Source: Prolixibacteraceae bacterium (lineage in GTDB: Bacteria; Bacteroidota; Bacteroidia; Bacteroidales; Prolixibacteraceae). Taken from it: a DNA stretch of 64,000 nt. The stretch covers positions 27,416 to 91,415 of the forward strand of contig JAQUIJ010000004.1 in assembly GCA_028683385.1 (NCBI GenBank), in the 5' to 3' direction. How positions within the stretch are numbered: the first letter of the stretch is position 1; each line of letters begins with the position of its first letter. The position numbers and the translations under genes were made by a program. The notes under the pieces were generated by a model, which was given only the letters and a program-made list of their open reading frames with translations, did no database searches and had not been told where the DNA came from. Shown one piece after another: positions 1-9,767 of the stretch.

Positions 1-2462
1 CAGGCACAGGTAAAACGGTAAGTGTAACGGCAATTTCGATCAGTGGAACGGATGCTGCAAACTATGCTGCAAATACCACCACTACCACCACTGCTACGAT
101 CACGCAAAGAGATCTGGCCGTTACCGCAACAGGACCAGCTAAAACCTATGGATCTGCTTTAACTGCTGGAGTTAGTTCGACTGATTTCACAGCTGTCGGA
201 ATGGTTAATAGTGAAACAGTAACAAGTGTTACCTTAACTCCTGATGCTGCTGGTCTTTCTTCAACGACAACAGCAGGTACTTCTTATGTTGTAACTCCTT
301 CATTGGCCACAGGAACTAATGGTTTCATAGCAGGTAACTACAATATTAATTATACTGGCTATAATGGTACAGTGGCTAAGAAAGTTTTAACCGTTACTGC
401 CGATGCCAAGAGCAAAACCTATGATGGATCTGTTTTCACACCTTTTACTTCAACAATTACCGGTTTTGTAAACGGTGAACTAGCGGGCGATGTCGTCTCC
501 GGGACAGTAACTTATTCGGGCACAGCCATTGCGGCGGTAAACGCTGGACATTATAATATTGTGCCACTCGTAACTGGGTTGAGTGCTACCAACTATTCTT
601 TTGAAGCGGTCAACGGAGAACTTACCATTAATTCTCCTTCATCTGGCGGCGGTGGTGGTGGAAGTTCTGATACAACTCCACCGGTATGGATTACAGCATC
701 AGCATCTTTAGACCGGACTATTGAGTATGGCGATGCAACCGGATTGGCTGCTGCTCAAGCATTAAAGCCTGTTGCTTCTGATGCAAGTAGTTTCGTTCTG
801 ACGAAAGTTTCAGGCTCTTTTGTACAATCGCCTGATTGTATTTATGCAGGTACATATACCAATACATGGACTGCAAAAGATAGTTATGGTAACATAAGTA
901 AAGTCTTCACTCAGGTGATTAATATTGACAAAACTTACAACGAACAACCCAAAATTGATCAGGTAAATGACCTCTATGTTTACAAAAACAGTAAAGAAGC
1001 CGAAGTTTCTTTGTCAGGAATTGATCCTACCAGTGGCTGTATTCCTCAAGAGATCGTTTCTATAATAGCTGTAACCAGTAATAGCTCTTTGATTACCAAT
1101 ATTTCGGTTGTTTATACGAAAGGTAGTACTAGCGGGAAGCTCGTATTAAAAATTGCGGAGAATTTGGAAGGAGAATCACTAATCAAAGTAACATTGAAAG
1201 ACAATGGTGGCATTGCAGGCGGAGCTTCCGACACCAAGGATATGACGTTTAAAATAAAAGTTGTTGGTGTAGATCAAGGCCCAAAATTGACATCTGAAAT
1301 TCCGGTACAGATTGTTAATCCAGGAAATAGTTTCCAATCCAACCTTAATGATTTTTTTGAAGCTAATGATGGGAAGCCATTTACCTATACTGCAACACTT
1401 GCAAATGGATTTTCACTCCCTTCTTGGATGGTGTTTAATCCGCAAACGGGTATAATTTCAGGTGTTGCCCCACAGAACGACTTGGGATCTTACCAGATAT
1501 TTGTAACCGTTAGGGATATCCATGGTCTTACTAACCAAACAAGCTTTTGGATGGTTAATTCAACCTCTGGCTCTTATATGGTTTCTGGTAGCATAAGTTC
1601 GAAAGCAGGACCGGTTACCGGAGGAATTCAGGTTATCTTACTAAAGATTGGAGACAACAACCAAACGACAATTGTTGAGAAAATAAACTTGAATGGATCT
1701 TCATCGTTTGTGTTCTCCAACCTATCTTCTGGCAACTATTTACTCAACGCAGTTGTAACAGACGTCAACAAACATCCAGATTTGCTGAATACTTACTATA
1801 ACGGAAGTAATTCTGTTTATACCGCTCAACGAATTGAATTAAAAAGCAATAGTGAAATTCAATTACTAATGCTTAATAAAGAAGTCTTTACCGGTAATGG
1901 TAGTATTTCGGGGCTTGTAATCCGAAAAACAGGACCGGCAGCTTCGGGAAGTACACAGACTGGAGTATCAGCTCCTGATGTTGACATTGTTCTGAAGCGA
2001 GATGGCAAGGTTGTGGCAAACACATCAACCGACCTCGAAGGTAAATATTCATTCATTTCGTTACCTGTGGGAAAATATATAGTTGAAGCAGAAGTGTTGG
2101 GTTATAAGCTGGAAGTAGTCCAGAATGTAACTGTTCAAACTGATATCCCAGATATTAAGAATGTTAATTTTACTTTATGGGCAACAGGCTCAATTATTAC
2201 TGAGATTGAAGATATTCAGCTTATTAGTGATGCCAAGATGTTTCCAAACCCAACGTCAGGGCAACTAAATATCGTATCTGGTAAAAATGGATTCACTACA
2301 ATTACAGTATTTAATGCAGAGGGAAGAGAAGTTTTCCGAGATAATTATCTTTCAGGAGAATCTATAAGTATTAATCTTTCATCTCAGGTGTCAGGTTTTT
2401 ATTTTGTAAAGTTGGAAAGCGAAGGAGAATCAGTAATCCGGAAAATTGTACTTAAAAAGTAA
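1..2462 (+). CDS. T9SS-exported MBG/YDG-repeat adhesin, 3' part (5' end outside window)
   Basis: The reading frame is open from base 3 to the stop at 2460-2462, so the gene starts before the window; the first in-frame ATG (201) is internal. The visible part begins with MBG/YDG-type beta repeats (KTYDGS motif), then a Gly-rich linker (about residues 150-156 counted from 201). Next come a region starting DTTPPVW, an Ig-like putative domain (GIISGVAP), and two carboxypeptidase-regulatory/CNA-B-like folds. The C-terminus is a type A T9SS sorting domain (FPNPTSGQLNI ... FYFVKLESEGESVIRKIVLKK). The mature protein should be a large cell-surface or secreted adhesin whose tail is removed by the T9SS sortase. 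The neighbouring type B adhesin, PorP/SprF and OmpA genes fit a surface-export locus. Its specific ligand is unknown. Confidence 0.85.
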   Translation, partial: GTGKTVSVTAISISGTDAANYAANTTTTTTATITQRDLAVTATGPAKTYGSALTAGVSSTDFTAVGMVNSETVTSVTLTPDAAGLSSTTTAGTSYVVTPSLATGTNGFIAGNYNINYTGYNGTVAKKVLTVTADAKSKTYDGSVFTPFTSTITGFVNGELAGDVVSGTVTYSGTAIAAVNAGHYNIVPLVTGLSATNYSFEAVNGELTINSPSSGGGGGGSSDTTPPVWITASASLDRTIEYGDATGLAAAQALKPVASDASSFVLTKVSGSFVQSPDCIYAGTYTNTWTAKDSYGNISKVFTQVINIDKTYNEQPKIDQVNDLYVYKNSKEAEVSLSGIDPTSGCIPQEIVSIIAVTSNSSLITNISVVYTKGSTSGKLVLKIAENLEGESLIKVTLKDNGGIAGGASDTKDMTFKIKVVGVDQGPKLTSEIPVQIVNPGNSFQSNLNDFFEANDGKPFTYTATLANGFSLPSWMVFNPQTGIISGVAPQNDLGSYQIFVTVRDIHGLTNQTSFWMVNSTSGSYMVSGSISSKAGPVTGGIQVILLKIGDNNQTTIVEKINLNGSSSFVFSNLSSGNYLLNAVVTDVNKHPDLLNTYYNGSNSVYTAQRIELKSNSEIQLLMLNKEVFTGNGSISGLVIRKTGPAASGSTQTGVSAPDVDIVLKRDGKVVANTSTDLEGKYSFISLPVGKYIVEAEVLGYKLEVVQNVTVQTDIPDIKNVNFTLWATGSIITEIEDIQLISDAKMFPNPTSGQLNIVSGKNGFTTITVFNAEGREVFRDNYLSGESISINLSSQVSGFYFVKLESEGESVIRKIVLKK

Positions 2463-3161
2463 TAAACATGTATGTCTTTTTGAAGTAATTTTAAAGTATA
2501 CGACAGAACAATAGTTGCAGAGTCTTTGGAAGTTTTTCTACTATTGAGATTATAAAAAGTGTGATGAATGAATTCATCACACTTTTAAATTTATGGAGAA
2601 AAACGCCGCTACGGGGTTGTGCATATCTTTATAGCTATCATTGTTAATCTATTTGTTTTCAGTTATTTAAATGAGAAAACAATTTAATGTTACATTTTAT
2701 CCCAGACTCACCCCAAGCCACCTAGCGGTGAGTGAATTTAAATACGACAATAAATTATTCCTATTACTTAGAGTGTATTTGAGTGCCTGTTCTGATCTGT
2801 TAAGTGCCGTGTATTCTCGAATCAATGAAAAAAGTGTCTCAACATGCCGATGCGCCAGTTCCACAATCTTTGTCGAGACTGGCCCTACGTATTCTAAAAT
2901 TTTCTTGTCGGCCAGTATCGTGAAATCGTTGAGTGTACTTATCTAGCATGTTGTCTACAAAATGTCCATTGCGCTTGATTTTTTTTTGAAATTACTTTAT
3001 ATCCTTTTGATAAAGCTGAAGTTCACAATTAAATTACTATAAATCAGGACTGTTTGCTAAACAAAGCGTTATTGATGAAATGTTTTGCGTAATGATTTGC
3101 TACTATCTCAAAGTGGGCGTTTATCAAAAATGAAAAAGTAATTACTATATAAATTTTGCAG
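2463..3161. other. 699-bp intergenic region between adhesin genes
   Basis: It holds the hairpin at 2555-2586 and one copy of a 16-bp motif (2953-2968) found again near 15885. A 91-codon frame at 2671-2946 has no recognisable domain, signal peptide or family-like composition and is not called. Nothing else is seen. Confidence 0.6.
2555..2586. terminator. Perfect 14-bp hairpin, likely bidirectional terminator
   Basis: Arms AAAAGTGTGATGAA (2555-2568) and its exact reverse complement (2573-2586) enclose a 4-nt loop. The A-run at one end and T-run at the other fit an intrinsic terminator about 95 bp after the adhesin stop codon. Confidence 0.8.
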
Positions 3162-5609
3162 ATGGAAAAAATTTACAAACGTTTGATATTGTTTTTTACC
3201 GCCGGACTTCTATTCCTGGTTACTGCCGGCAATATTTCTGCACAAACGGAAATTAGTGTACCATTTCCAGATGGGTGGATAGGAGTAGTTGGCACAAATA
3301 CGCAGAAAGCTGACAATGTTAAGTCTTTTGCAACAATGGGTATACGAAGAATATTCCTTACCCAAACGAGTACTTCCGGACAATTTGAGATACAAGGTAA
3401 TGATGTTACTATTGTTTTGAAAATTGAATTGTTGGATGGGACCGTGCTCAATTTACCCGGTACATTAACATGGCGGGTAACCAGCGGCAGCAATATTTTA
3501 GCATTTGGTATAATTCCAGCTGCGGGGAGTTTGGTTAGTTATACTTATGGAGTCAGCAATTACTCTATTTATGGTAAGTCTGGCACTGACAATGGAAGTA
3601 ATATTGTATTAAAAAAAGTCGGGGTTTCGCTTAGTTATACCGACGGTAGTTCAATTTCGGGGAATGCAGCGCAAGTAAGCTCAATGCTTTCTGAATTGAA
3701 TGCCTACCTAGCCACAGTGAATTCCAGTAAACCGCAAGGACCGGTTTCAGTAACATCCACCTCAACCTGCCTTTTAGCATCCAATATTATTGTACAAGGA
3801 ACAGCCACCCTTCAAAGTGGAGAATCTTTATCGGTCTCGCTGAATAACAAAGCCTATTCTGTAGGTTCTAATTTGTCGGTAAGCGGAACTTCGTGGACAT
3901 TGACCGTTCCGAACACAGGTTTTACCGCCGGTCTGTATGATGTTGCTGTTACGATCACCAATTCCAATGGCTATACGCTGGTTGACAACACCCTTAACGA
4001 GCTACAAATTTTTTCCAATTCATCCATTGTTACACAACCCATTAATCAAACGGTGGCTGTTGGTAGTACCGTTACCTTATCTGTTTCAGCTACCGGTGGA
4101 TCGGGAAGTTACACCTATCAATGGCAACAATCTTCCACTTCAGGCGGAACATACACGAATGTATCAACCGGAGGAACCAGTTCCAGTTATTCCGTCCCAA
4201 CCGGAGCTGCGGGAACAACCTATTACAAAGTTATTATTAGTGATGCGGTCAGTGGCTGTACCCAGTTAACCAGCAACGTAGCGTACGTCACATTAACCAA
4301 TTCATTTTCATTCTCAACTCAACCGCAAAGTGTAACCGAATGCCAGGGTACAAGTACACCCTTATCCTGCGAAACAAGTAATAATTCAGGAACAGTAACT
4401 TACAAGTGGCAAAGCAGTACGACTTCAGGCGGACTTTTTAGCGATATTAGTGGTGCAACAAGTTCAACCTATAATGCACCGACAACAGTGGCAGGTACCA
4501 CTTATTACAGGGTTGTCGCAACCGATAGCAATGGTCCTACTTCGGTTACCAGTAACGCAGTCAGTGTTACGGTAAATGCCGATCCAACCATTACGGTACA
4601 ACCATCTGCCAGCGCACAGTACTGTGTTGGAACTACTGCACTGTTAAGTGTTACAGCAACCGGAGGTATTGGTGATCTTAATTACCAATGGCAAAGCAGC
4701 ACTGTTTCAGGGGGAACTTTTACTGATATCACAAGTGCAACTAACTCCACGTATGAAGCACCAACTTCAAATGTAGGCACTGTATATTATCGGGTTGTAG
4801 TTAGTAACAGTGGAACAAATTGTAACTCAGTAATAAGCTCTGAAGTAAATATTTTGGTAGTTGATCCACAAATAACCAATCAACCCTCTACTATTGAGAC
4901 CTGTATTGGCGATGTCGGCGCCACGACGGCACTTACTGTTGTTGCGTCCGGAGGAAGTTTGACCTACCAATGGCAAAGCAGCGAAACGCACCTTGGTCCA
5001 TGGGTTAGCATCCCCGGGGCAATCGGCTCAGCCTACAATGCCCCTATTGATGTAGCAGGTTTTAAATACTATCGTGTCGTTGTCAGTAATGGCACCTGCA
5101 CAGTAAACAGCAATGAGATCTCAGTAACGGTCGACCCAATATCGGTTGGGGGCAGCATTTCAGGCGGTACCACTGTTTGTTCAGGAACCAACAGCACGAT
5201 CTTAACTTTAAGCGGTTATACGGGCTCGATCAGCAAATGGCAATCGTCCACAAGATCTGATTTTTTAGCTTCAGTAACGGATATTACCAATACAACCGCG
5301 ACACTGACAGCAACGAATCTGACAGCAACGACTTATTACCGTGCAGTAGTAACCAGCGGAGCATGTTCTTCGGCCAATTCTTCTTCGGCCACAATAACGG
5401 TTGACCCGGTATCGGTTGGGGGCAGTATTTCAGGGGGCGCCACTGTATGTTCTGGTACGAACAGTACAACTTTAACTTTGAGCGGTTATACGGGCACGAT
5501 CACCAAGTGGCAATCTTCGACAACATCTGATTTTTCTGCTTCAGTAACGGATATTACCAATACAACCGCGACACTGACAGCAACGAATCTGACAGCAACG
5601 ACTTATTAA
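3162..5609 (+). CDS. Large gliding-type adhesin, N-terminal part, ended by an in-frame TAA
   Basis: ATG at 3162 gives a clean signal peptide (MEKIYKRLILFF ... GNISAQ); a TTG six bases upstream is in frame but less likely. The secreted part carries Ig-like/PKD-like beta modules of about 90 residues with recurring TYQWQ, YKVVVSD and NAVSVTV motifs. The last two modules (5130-5399 and 5400-5669) are nearly identical. The frame stops at TAA 5607-5609, where the sister module has TAC (Tyr) at the same place. The frame is then open without another stop to 8702, so this is the front half of one gene of about 1847 codons (3162-8702). As written, this half lacks the T9SS signal. It may be a real pseudogene, a phase variant or a sequencing error. 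Confidence 0.75.
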   Translation: MEKIYKRLILFFTAGLLFLVTAGNISAQTEISVPFPDGWIGVVGTNTQKADNVKSFATMGIRRIFLTQTSTSGQFEIQGNDVTIVLKIELLDGTVLNLPGTLTWRVTSGSNILAFGIIPAAGSLVSYTYGVSNYSIYGKSGTDNGSNIVLKKVGVSLSYTDGSSISGNAAQVSSMLSELNAYLATVNSSKPQGPVSVTSTSTCLLASNIIVQGTATLQSGESLSVSLNNKAYSVGSNLSVSGTSWTLTVPNTGFTAGLYDVAVTITNSNGYTLVDNTLNELQIFSNSSIVTQPINQTVAVGSTVTLSVSATGGSGSYTYQWQQSSTSGGTYTNVSTGGTSSSYSVPTGAAGTTYYKVIISDAVSGCTQLTSNVAYVTLTNSFSFSTQPQSVTECQGTSTPLSCETSNNSGTVTYKWQSSTTSGGLFSDISGATSSTYNAPTTVAGTTYYRVVATDSNGPTSVTSNAVSVTVNADPTITVQPSASAQYCVGTTALLSVTATGGIGDLNYQWQSSTVSGGTFTDITSATNSTYEAPTSNVGTVYYRVVVSNSGTNCNSVISSEVNILVVDPQITNQPSTIETCIGDVGATTALTVVASGGSLTYQWQSSETHLGPWVSIPGAIGSAYNAPIDVAGFKYYRVVVSNGTCTVNSNEISVTVDPISVGGSISGGTTVCSGTNSTILTLSGYTGSISKWQSSTRSDFLASVTDITNTTATLTATNLTATTYYRAVVTSGACSSANSSSATITVDPVSVGGSISGGATVCSGTNSTTLTLSGYTGTITKWQSSTTSDFSASVTDITNTTATLTATNLTATTY

Positions 5610-5669
5610 CGTGCAGTAGTAACCAGCGGAGCATGTTCTTCGGCCAATTCATCGGATGCAATAATAACG
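5130..5669 (+). repeat. Two tandem 270-bp (90-residue) near-identical adhesin modules
   Basis: Unit 1 is 5130-5399 and unit 2 is 5400-5669, both starting at a Val-Asp-Pro codon triplet and containing SVGGSISGG and TTATLTATNLTATTY. The stretch around 5281-5365 and its counterpart 5551-5635 are almost base-identical except TAC versus TAA. This indicates recent duplication or gene conversion. Confidence 0.9.
5607..5609 (+). other. In-frame nonsense codon splitting the adhesin gene
   Basis: TAA sits between ACT-TAT and CGT-GCA. The sister repeat reads ACT-TAT-TAC-CGT-GCA at 5331-5345, so one C-to-A change accounts for the stop. Both sides are in the same frame, with no frameshift. Confidence 0.9.
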
Positions 5670-5819
5670 GTTACCAATACAGCAGCACCAACAGGGAGTA
5701 CTACTCAAACATTCTGTTCGATTGACAATCCAACTATTTCAACTATTGCTGTAATCGGATCAGGTGTTGTATGGTATGATGCAGCAATCAATGGCAACAT
5801 TGTAGTTGGGACGACCGCT

Positions 5820-8702
5820 TTGGTAAATGGTTCAACCTATTATGCCAGCCAAACGGTTAGTGGCTGCGAAAGTGTAGGCAGACTGGCTGTGGCGGTCACC
5901 GTTTCAACTTGTGATAGTGATGGGGATGGAGTTTCAGATAATCAAGAAATTTCCGATGGTACCGATCCGAACAATTCATGTTCATTTGTATTGATTCACC
6001 AAACCCTGACACCAAACACAGTATGGAACGATGCCGATTGTGATGGCGATGGCGTAAAAAACAGCACCGAAAGGACAGATGGAACTGATCCGCTTGACAA
6101 CTGCTCATTTATACTGGCACATCAGACTCTGACTCCTGACGCAGCATGGAATAATGCTGACTGCGATGGCGATGGTGTGGAAAACAGCACTGAAATAACT
6201 TACGGAACATATCCATTAAATCCCGATAGTGATGGAGATGGAGTAACCGACGGAAAAGAAAAGACCGACGGCACCAATCCGTTGGATAATTGCTCATTTG
6301 TATTGACGCACCAGACACTAACACCAAACACGGCATGGAATAATGCTGACTGTGATGGCGATGGCGTGAAAAACAGCACTGAAAAGACCGATAGTACTGA
6401 TCCGCTTGACAACTGCTCATTTATACTGACACATCAGACTCTGGCACCAAACACAGCATGGAACGATGCCGACTGTGATGGCGATGGAGTAAAAAATAGT
6501 ACTGAAAAGACCGATGGCACTGATCCGCTTGCCAACTGCTCATTTATTTTGGCTCATCAGACTCTGACTCCTGACGCAGCATGGAATAATGCTGACTGCG
6601 ATGGTGATGGTGTAAAAAACAGCACTGAAAAGACCGATGGAACTGATCCGCTTGCCAACTGCTCATTTATTTTGGCTCATCAGACTATGACACCAAACTC
6701 AGCATGGAACAATGGTGACTGTGATGGCGATGGAGTGGAAAACAGCACTGAAATAACTGACGGAACCTATCCCCTCAATCCAGACAGCGATGGCGACGGA
6801 GTAACCGATGGACAAGAAAAGGCCGACGGCACGAATCCGTTGGATAATTGCTCATTTGTATTGACGCACCAGACACTAACACCAAGCACAGCATGGAACA
6901 ATGGTGACTGTGATGGCGATGGGGTAAAAAATAGTACAGAAAAGACCGATGGAACCGATCTGCTTGCCAACTGCTCATTTATTTTGGCTCATCAGACTAT
7001 GACACCAAACTCAGCATGGAACAATGGCGACTGTGATGGCGATGGTGTGAAAAATAGCACTGAAAAAACAGATGGAACTGATCCGCTGGATAATTGCTCC
7101 TTTGTTTTAGCCAGTCAAACTCTGACACCAAGCGCAGCATGGAACAATGCCGATTGTGACAATGATGGAGTGAAAAATGGCCAGGAAATAGTTGATGGCA
7201 CCGATCCGAAAAACCCGGACAGCGATGGCGATGGAGTGACCGACGGAAAAGAAAAAACTGACGGTACCAATCCGTTGGATAATTGCTCATTTGTTTTAGC
7301 CAGTCAATCGCTAACCCCAAATACAACATGGAACAATGCAGATTGTGACGGTGATGGTGTGAAAAATAGCACAGAAAAGACTGATGGTACCAACCCGCTG
7401 GATGCTTGCTCATTTATCACAGAACATCAAACCCTGCCCCAAACCTTTAAAATTAGTTCATGTGCTCCGGTAGCGATTGATGATGAAGCAACAGTGAACG
7501 AAGATGAAACATTAAACGGTAAAAGTTTATTAACGAATGACTACACCAATAGAGCAAACACCTCAATTTTCATAAATACAACTCCAGTCTCGGGAGTTTC
7601 AAATGGAACTTTGGTAATAAACAGCGATGGAACATACACCTACAAACCAAATGCAAATTATTTTGGAACTGATAGTTTTGTTTACCAGATATGCGACAAT
7701 GGTCAACCATCGTTCTGTTCAACAGCAAAAGTCACAATAAAAATTGTTGAGGTAAACCATATTCCTATTGCTAACGATGACGATATCACTTTAGAAAAAG
7801 GACAGCCTGTTACAGGAAATGTTTCGAATGGTGACATTCCGAGCATTGACGGTGGTAATGTCTGGACCTTAAAGAAAGCTACGCTGCATGGTAAACTGGT
7901 GTTCAATTCAACTGGTGCTTATACTTACACTCCGGATGTCCGTTATGATGGAGTGGATTCTTTCACCTATCAGTTGTGCGACGTCAATGGGGACTGTGAT
8001 GAAGCAACAGTTACGTTTAATGTTGTTTCAGCAAAAGCTGATTTGGCTGTTGCCAAAACGGTGGATATAGTTGCACCAAAAGTTGGCGAAATGGTAGTCT
8101 TTAGAGTAACAGTTACCAATTTAGGTGTTGATGCATCAACTGGGGTAACCGTAAGTGATAAATTACCTTCCGGCTGTATTTATATCAGTTCAACGGTAAC
8201 GAAGGGAACGTATAATTCACAGACTGGATTATGGACAATCGGCGATGTAAGTGTAGGTAAATCTGAAGTGATGACCGTGAAAGCGAAAGTCTATTCAGTC
8301 GGGGAACACAAAAATACTGCCACGGTTACAGCCGACCAAAACGATCTGATTAGCGCGAACAATACGGCATCGGTAGAACTGGATGAAATTTGTGAGTTGT
8401 TCGTACCTGAGATTTTCTCACCCAACGGCGATGGGATACAGGACTTCTTTAAAATCAGGTGTATCGACAGATATCTGAACGCACGAATAGAGATATACAA
8501 CCGTTGGGGAAATCTGGTTTACGCGAAAGACCACTATGGAGACACTGATTTCTGGGGTACAACAGATGCCTGGTGGGATGGAGCTTCCAACCAAAATTTG
8601 AAGATTGGAACTGAAAAACTGCCTCCGGCTACCTATTTCTACATTTTATACCTGAATGACGGAGTGGAAAAACGTAACGGTTATTTATACCTGAACAGAT
8701 AA
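5820..8702 (+). CDS. Large gliding-type adhesin, C-terminal part with TSP3-like repeats and T9SS type B domain
   Basis: This is the same frame as 3162-5609. It is open from 5610, but the only start-like codon before the repeats is TTG 5820, and no signal peptide follows, so it is unlikely to be a gene of its own. Order: Asp-rich calcium-binding thrombospondin type 3-like repeats (DCDGDGVKNSTEKTDGTDP, to about 7440), two cadherin-like/VCBS-like domains (DDEATVNEDE; NDDDITLEKGQ), a DUF11 repeat (ADLAVAKTVD) and a gliding-motility-associated C-terminal domain (FVPEIFSPNGDGIQDFF ... NGYLYLNR). That last domain is the T9SS type B sorting signal, which in SprB-like adhesins works with a PorP/SprF partner; such a gene follows 12 bp downstream. 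Without read-through or repair, this half could not reach the periplasm. Confidence 0.75.
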   Translation: MVNGSTYYASQTVSGCESVGRLAVAVTVSTCDSDGDGVSDNQEISDGTDPNNSCSFVLIHQTLTPNTVWNDADCDGDGVKNSTERTDGTDPLDNCSFILAHQTLTPDAAWNNADCDGDGVENSTEITYGTYPLNPDSDGDGVTDGKEKTDGTNPLDNCSFVLTHQTLTPNTAWNNADCDGDGVKNSTEKTDSTDPLDNCSFILTHQTLAPNTAWNDADCDGDGVKNSTEKTDGTDPLANCSFILAHQTLTPDAAWNNADCDGDGVKNSTEKTDGTDPLANCSFILAHQTMTPNSAWNNGDCDGDGVENSTEITDGTYPLNPDSDGDGVTDGQEKADGTNPLDNCSFVLTHQTLTPSTAWNNGDCDGDGVKNSTEKTDGTDLLANCSFILAHQTMTPNSAWNNGDCDGDGVKNSTEKTDGTDPLDNCSFVLASQTLTPSAAWNNADCDNDGVKNGQEIVDGTDPKNPDSDGDGVTDGKEKTDGTNPLDNCSFVLASQSLTPNTTWNNADCDGDGVKNSTEKTDGTNPLDACSFITEHQTLPQTFKISSCAPVAIDDEATVNEDETLNGKSLLTNDYTNRANTSIFINTTPVSGVSNGTLVINSDGTYTYKPNANYFGTDSFVYQICDNGQPSFCSTAKVTIKIVEVNHIPIANDDDITLEKGQPVTGNVSNGDIPSIDGGNVWTLKKATLHGKLVFNSTGAYTYTPDVRYDGVDSFTYQLCDVNGDCDEATVTFNVVSAKADLAVAKTVDIVAPKVGEMVVFRVTVTNLGVDASTGVTVSDKLPSGCIYISSTVTKGTYNSQTGLWTIGDVSVGKSEVMTVKAKVYSVGEHKNTATVTADQNDLISANNTASVELDEICELFVPEIFSPNGDGIQDFFKIRCIDRYLNARIEIYNRWGNLVYAKDHYGDTDFWGTTDAWWDGASNQNLKIGTEKLPPATYFYILYLNDGVEKRNGYLYLNR
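5912..7440 (+). repeat. TSP3-like tandem repeat array, 11 CSF modules
   Basis: Eleven copies of a module with CSF-x-x-x-(H/S)Q-(T/S) followed by DCDGDGV. The basic period is 123 bp (41 residues); some units are longer by an extra DSDGDGVTDG segment. Acidic DxDxDG loops are typical calcium sites of thrombospondin type 3 repeats. High DNA identity between units makes copy-number change likely. Open antisense frames here are by-products of the repeat. Confidence 0.9.
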
Positions 8703-8714
8703 CAGAAATTTACA

Positions 8715-9671
8715 ATGGAAAAGATAAAAACAATGAAATTCAAATTAAATAAATCCAAAGGATTGATCTTTCTGATTCTGTTACTGACAGCAAGAATATC
8801 CTGGGCGCAGCAAGATCCAATGTTTACCCAATATAATTTCAACATGCAGACGGTCAATCCGGCTTATGCCGGAACCTGGGAGAGTATGGGATTTTTGGTG
8901 TTGGGAAGATACCAGTGGGCAGGTATGCCGGGTGCGCCAACCACCTACACATTCTCGATGCAGACTCCCACGCGGAACAAGAAAGTCGGATTGGGGCTGA
9001 ATGTAATCAATGATCAAATTGGGAAAGAACAGCGCCTGAGTCTTTTTGGCGATTATTCCTACCGTTTGAAAATGAGTGAAAATACCTATCTGCGTTTGGG
9101 ACTAAAGTTTGGAGTAACTAACTATAATAACATCCTTTCGCAATATGCTCAAAACGACGAAGATGGCCGTGATCCAATTTCAGATGGGGAGATTGACGTC
9201 AAATATATGCCCAATTTTGGTGTAGGGGCATTTCTGTATTCCGAACGCTATTATGTTGGTTTCTCGATCCCCAAATTAATCAGGAATGAGTTTAAAAATA
9301 ATTTTACCAATCTGTCAACGGAGTCGGAGTTGCAACATTTTTTCCTGACAGCGGGCTACGTAGCTAATCTTTCTGAAAACCTGAAATTTAAACCATCAAT
9401 CCTGACCAAGGCCATTTACGGAGCTCCGGTTGAGCTTGACTTATCGGCCAACTTCTTGCTGAAAGATAAAATATGGTTAGGTGCCATGTACCGGATCAAC
9501 GACTCCTATGGGTTTATTGCGCAATGGATTTTCGACAAAAAATTGCGCTTAGGTTATGCCATTGATTTTACAACAACGCCTTTGCAAAGTTTTCATAACG
9601 GCTCGCATGAGTTGATGATTTCGTACGAGATAGGATTAAAACGTAAATGGAGTACTCCACGAATGTTCTAA
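8715..9671 (+). CDS. PorP/SprF family type IX secretion system membrane protein
   Basis: A 318-residue outer-membrane beta-barrel of the PorP/SprF family, the usual length. The start has two candidates: ATG 8715 and ATG 8733; the second gives a shorter signal peptide (MKFKLNKSKGLIFLILLL ... SWAQ). The mature N-terminus carries the family hallmark QQDPMFTQYNFNMQTVNPAYAGT. Members bind the type B C-terminal domain of a cognate adhesin and help attach or export it, as SprF does for SprB (family knowledge). The gene starts 12 bp after the type B adhesin and precedes an OmpA protein. This adhesin-PorP-OmpA order recurs in Bacteroidota, so the three are probably one operon and one surface complex. 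Confidence 0.93.
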   Translation: MEKIKTMKFKLNKSKGLIFLILLLTARISWAQQDPMFTQYNFNMQTVNPAYAGTWESMGFLVLGRYQWAGMPGAPTTYTFSMQTPTRNKKVGLGLNVINDQIGKEQRLSLFGDYSYRLKMSENTYLRLGLKFGVTNYNNILSQYAQNDEDGRDPISDGEIDVKYMPNFGVGAFLYSERYYVGFSIPKLIRNEFKNNFTNLSTESELQHFFLTAGYVANLSENLKFKPSILTKAIYGAPVELDLSANFLLKDKIWLGAMYRINDSYGFIAQWIFDKKLRLGYAIDFTTTPLQSFHNGSHELMISYEIGLKRKWSTPRMF

Positions 9672-9767
9672 ATCTGAACTGGATAATAAAATTGAATCAA
9701 AATTAAAGCTGATCAGGTGCCACAGAACCTTGAGACACCCATTAGCCTCAGATAAAAGATTATACAC

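Noticed and set aside
2671-2946. 91-codon open frame between the adhesin genes
   Set aside because: No domain, signal peptide or neighbour logic; composition looks like translated intergenic DNA.
5896-7413. Several open antisense frames across the TSP3 repeats
   Set aside because: They repeat with the 123-bp period and are by-products of the sense-strand repeat codons.
5912-7440. Possible CRISPR-like array because of regular repeats
   Set aside because: Unit length, coding frame and variable protein-level differences show a protein repeat, and no cas genes are present.
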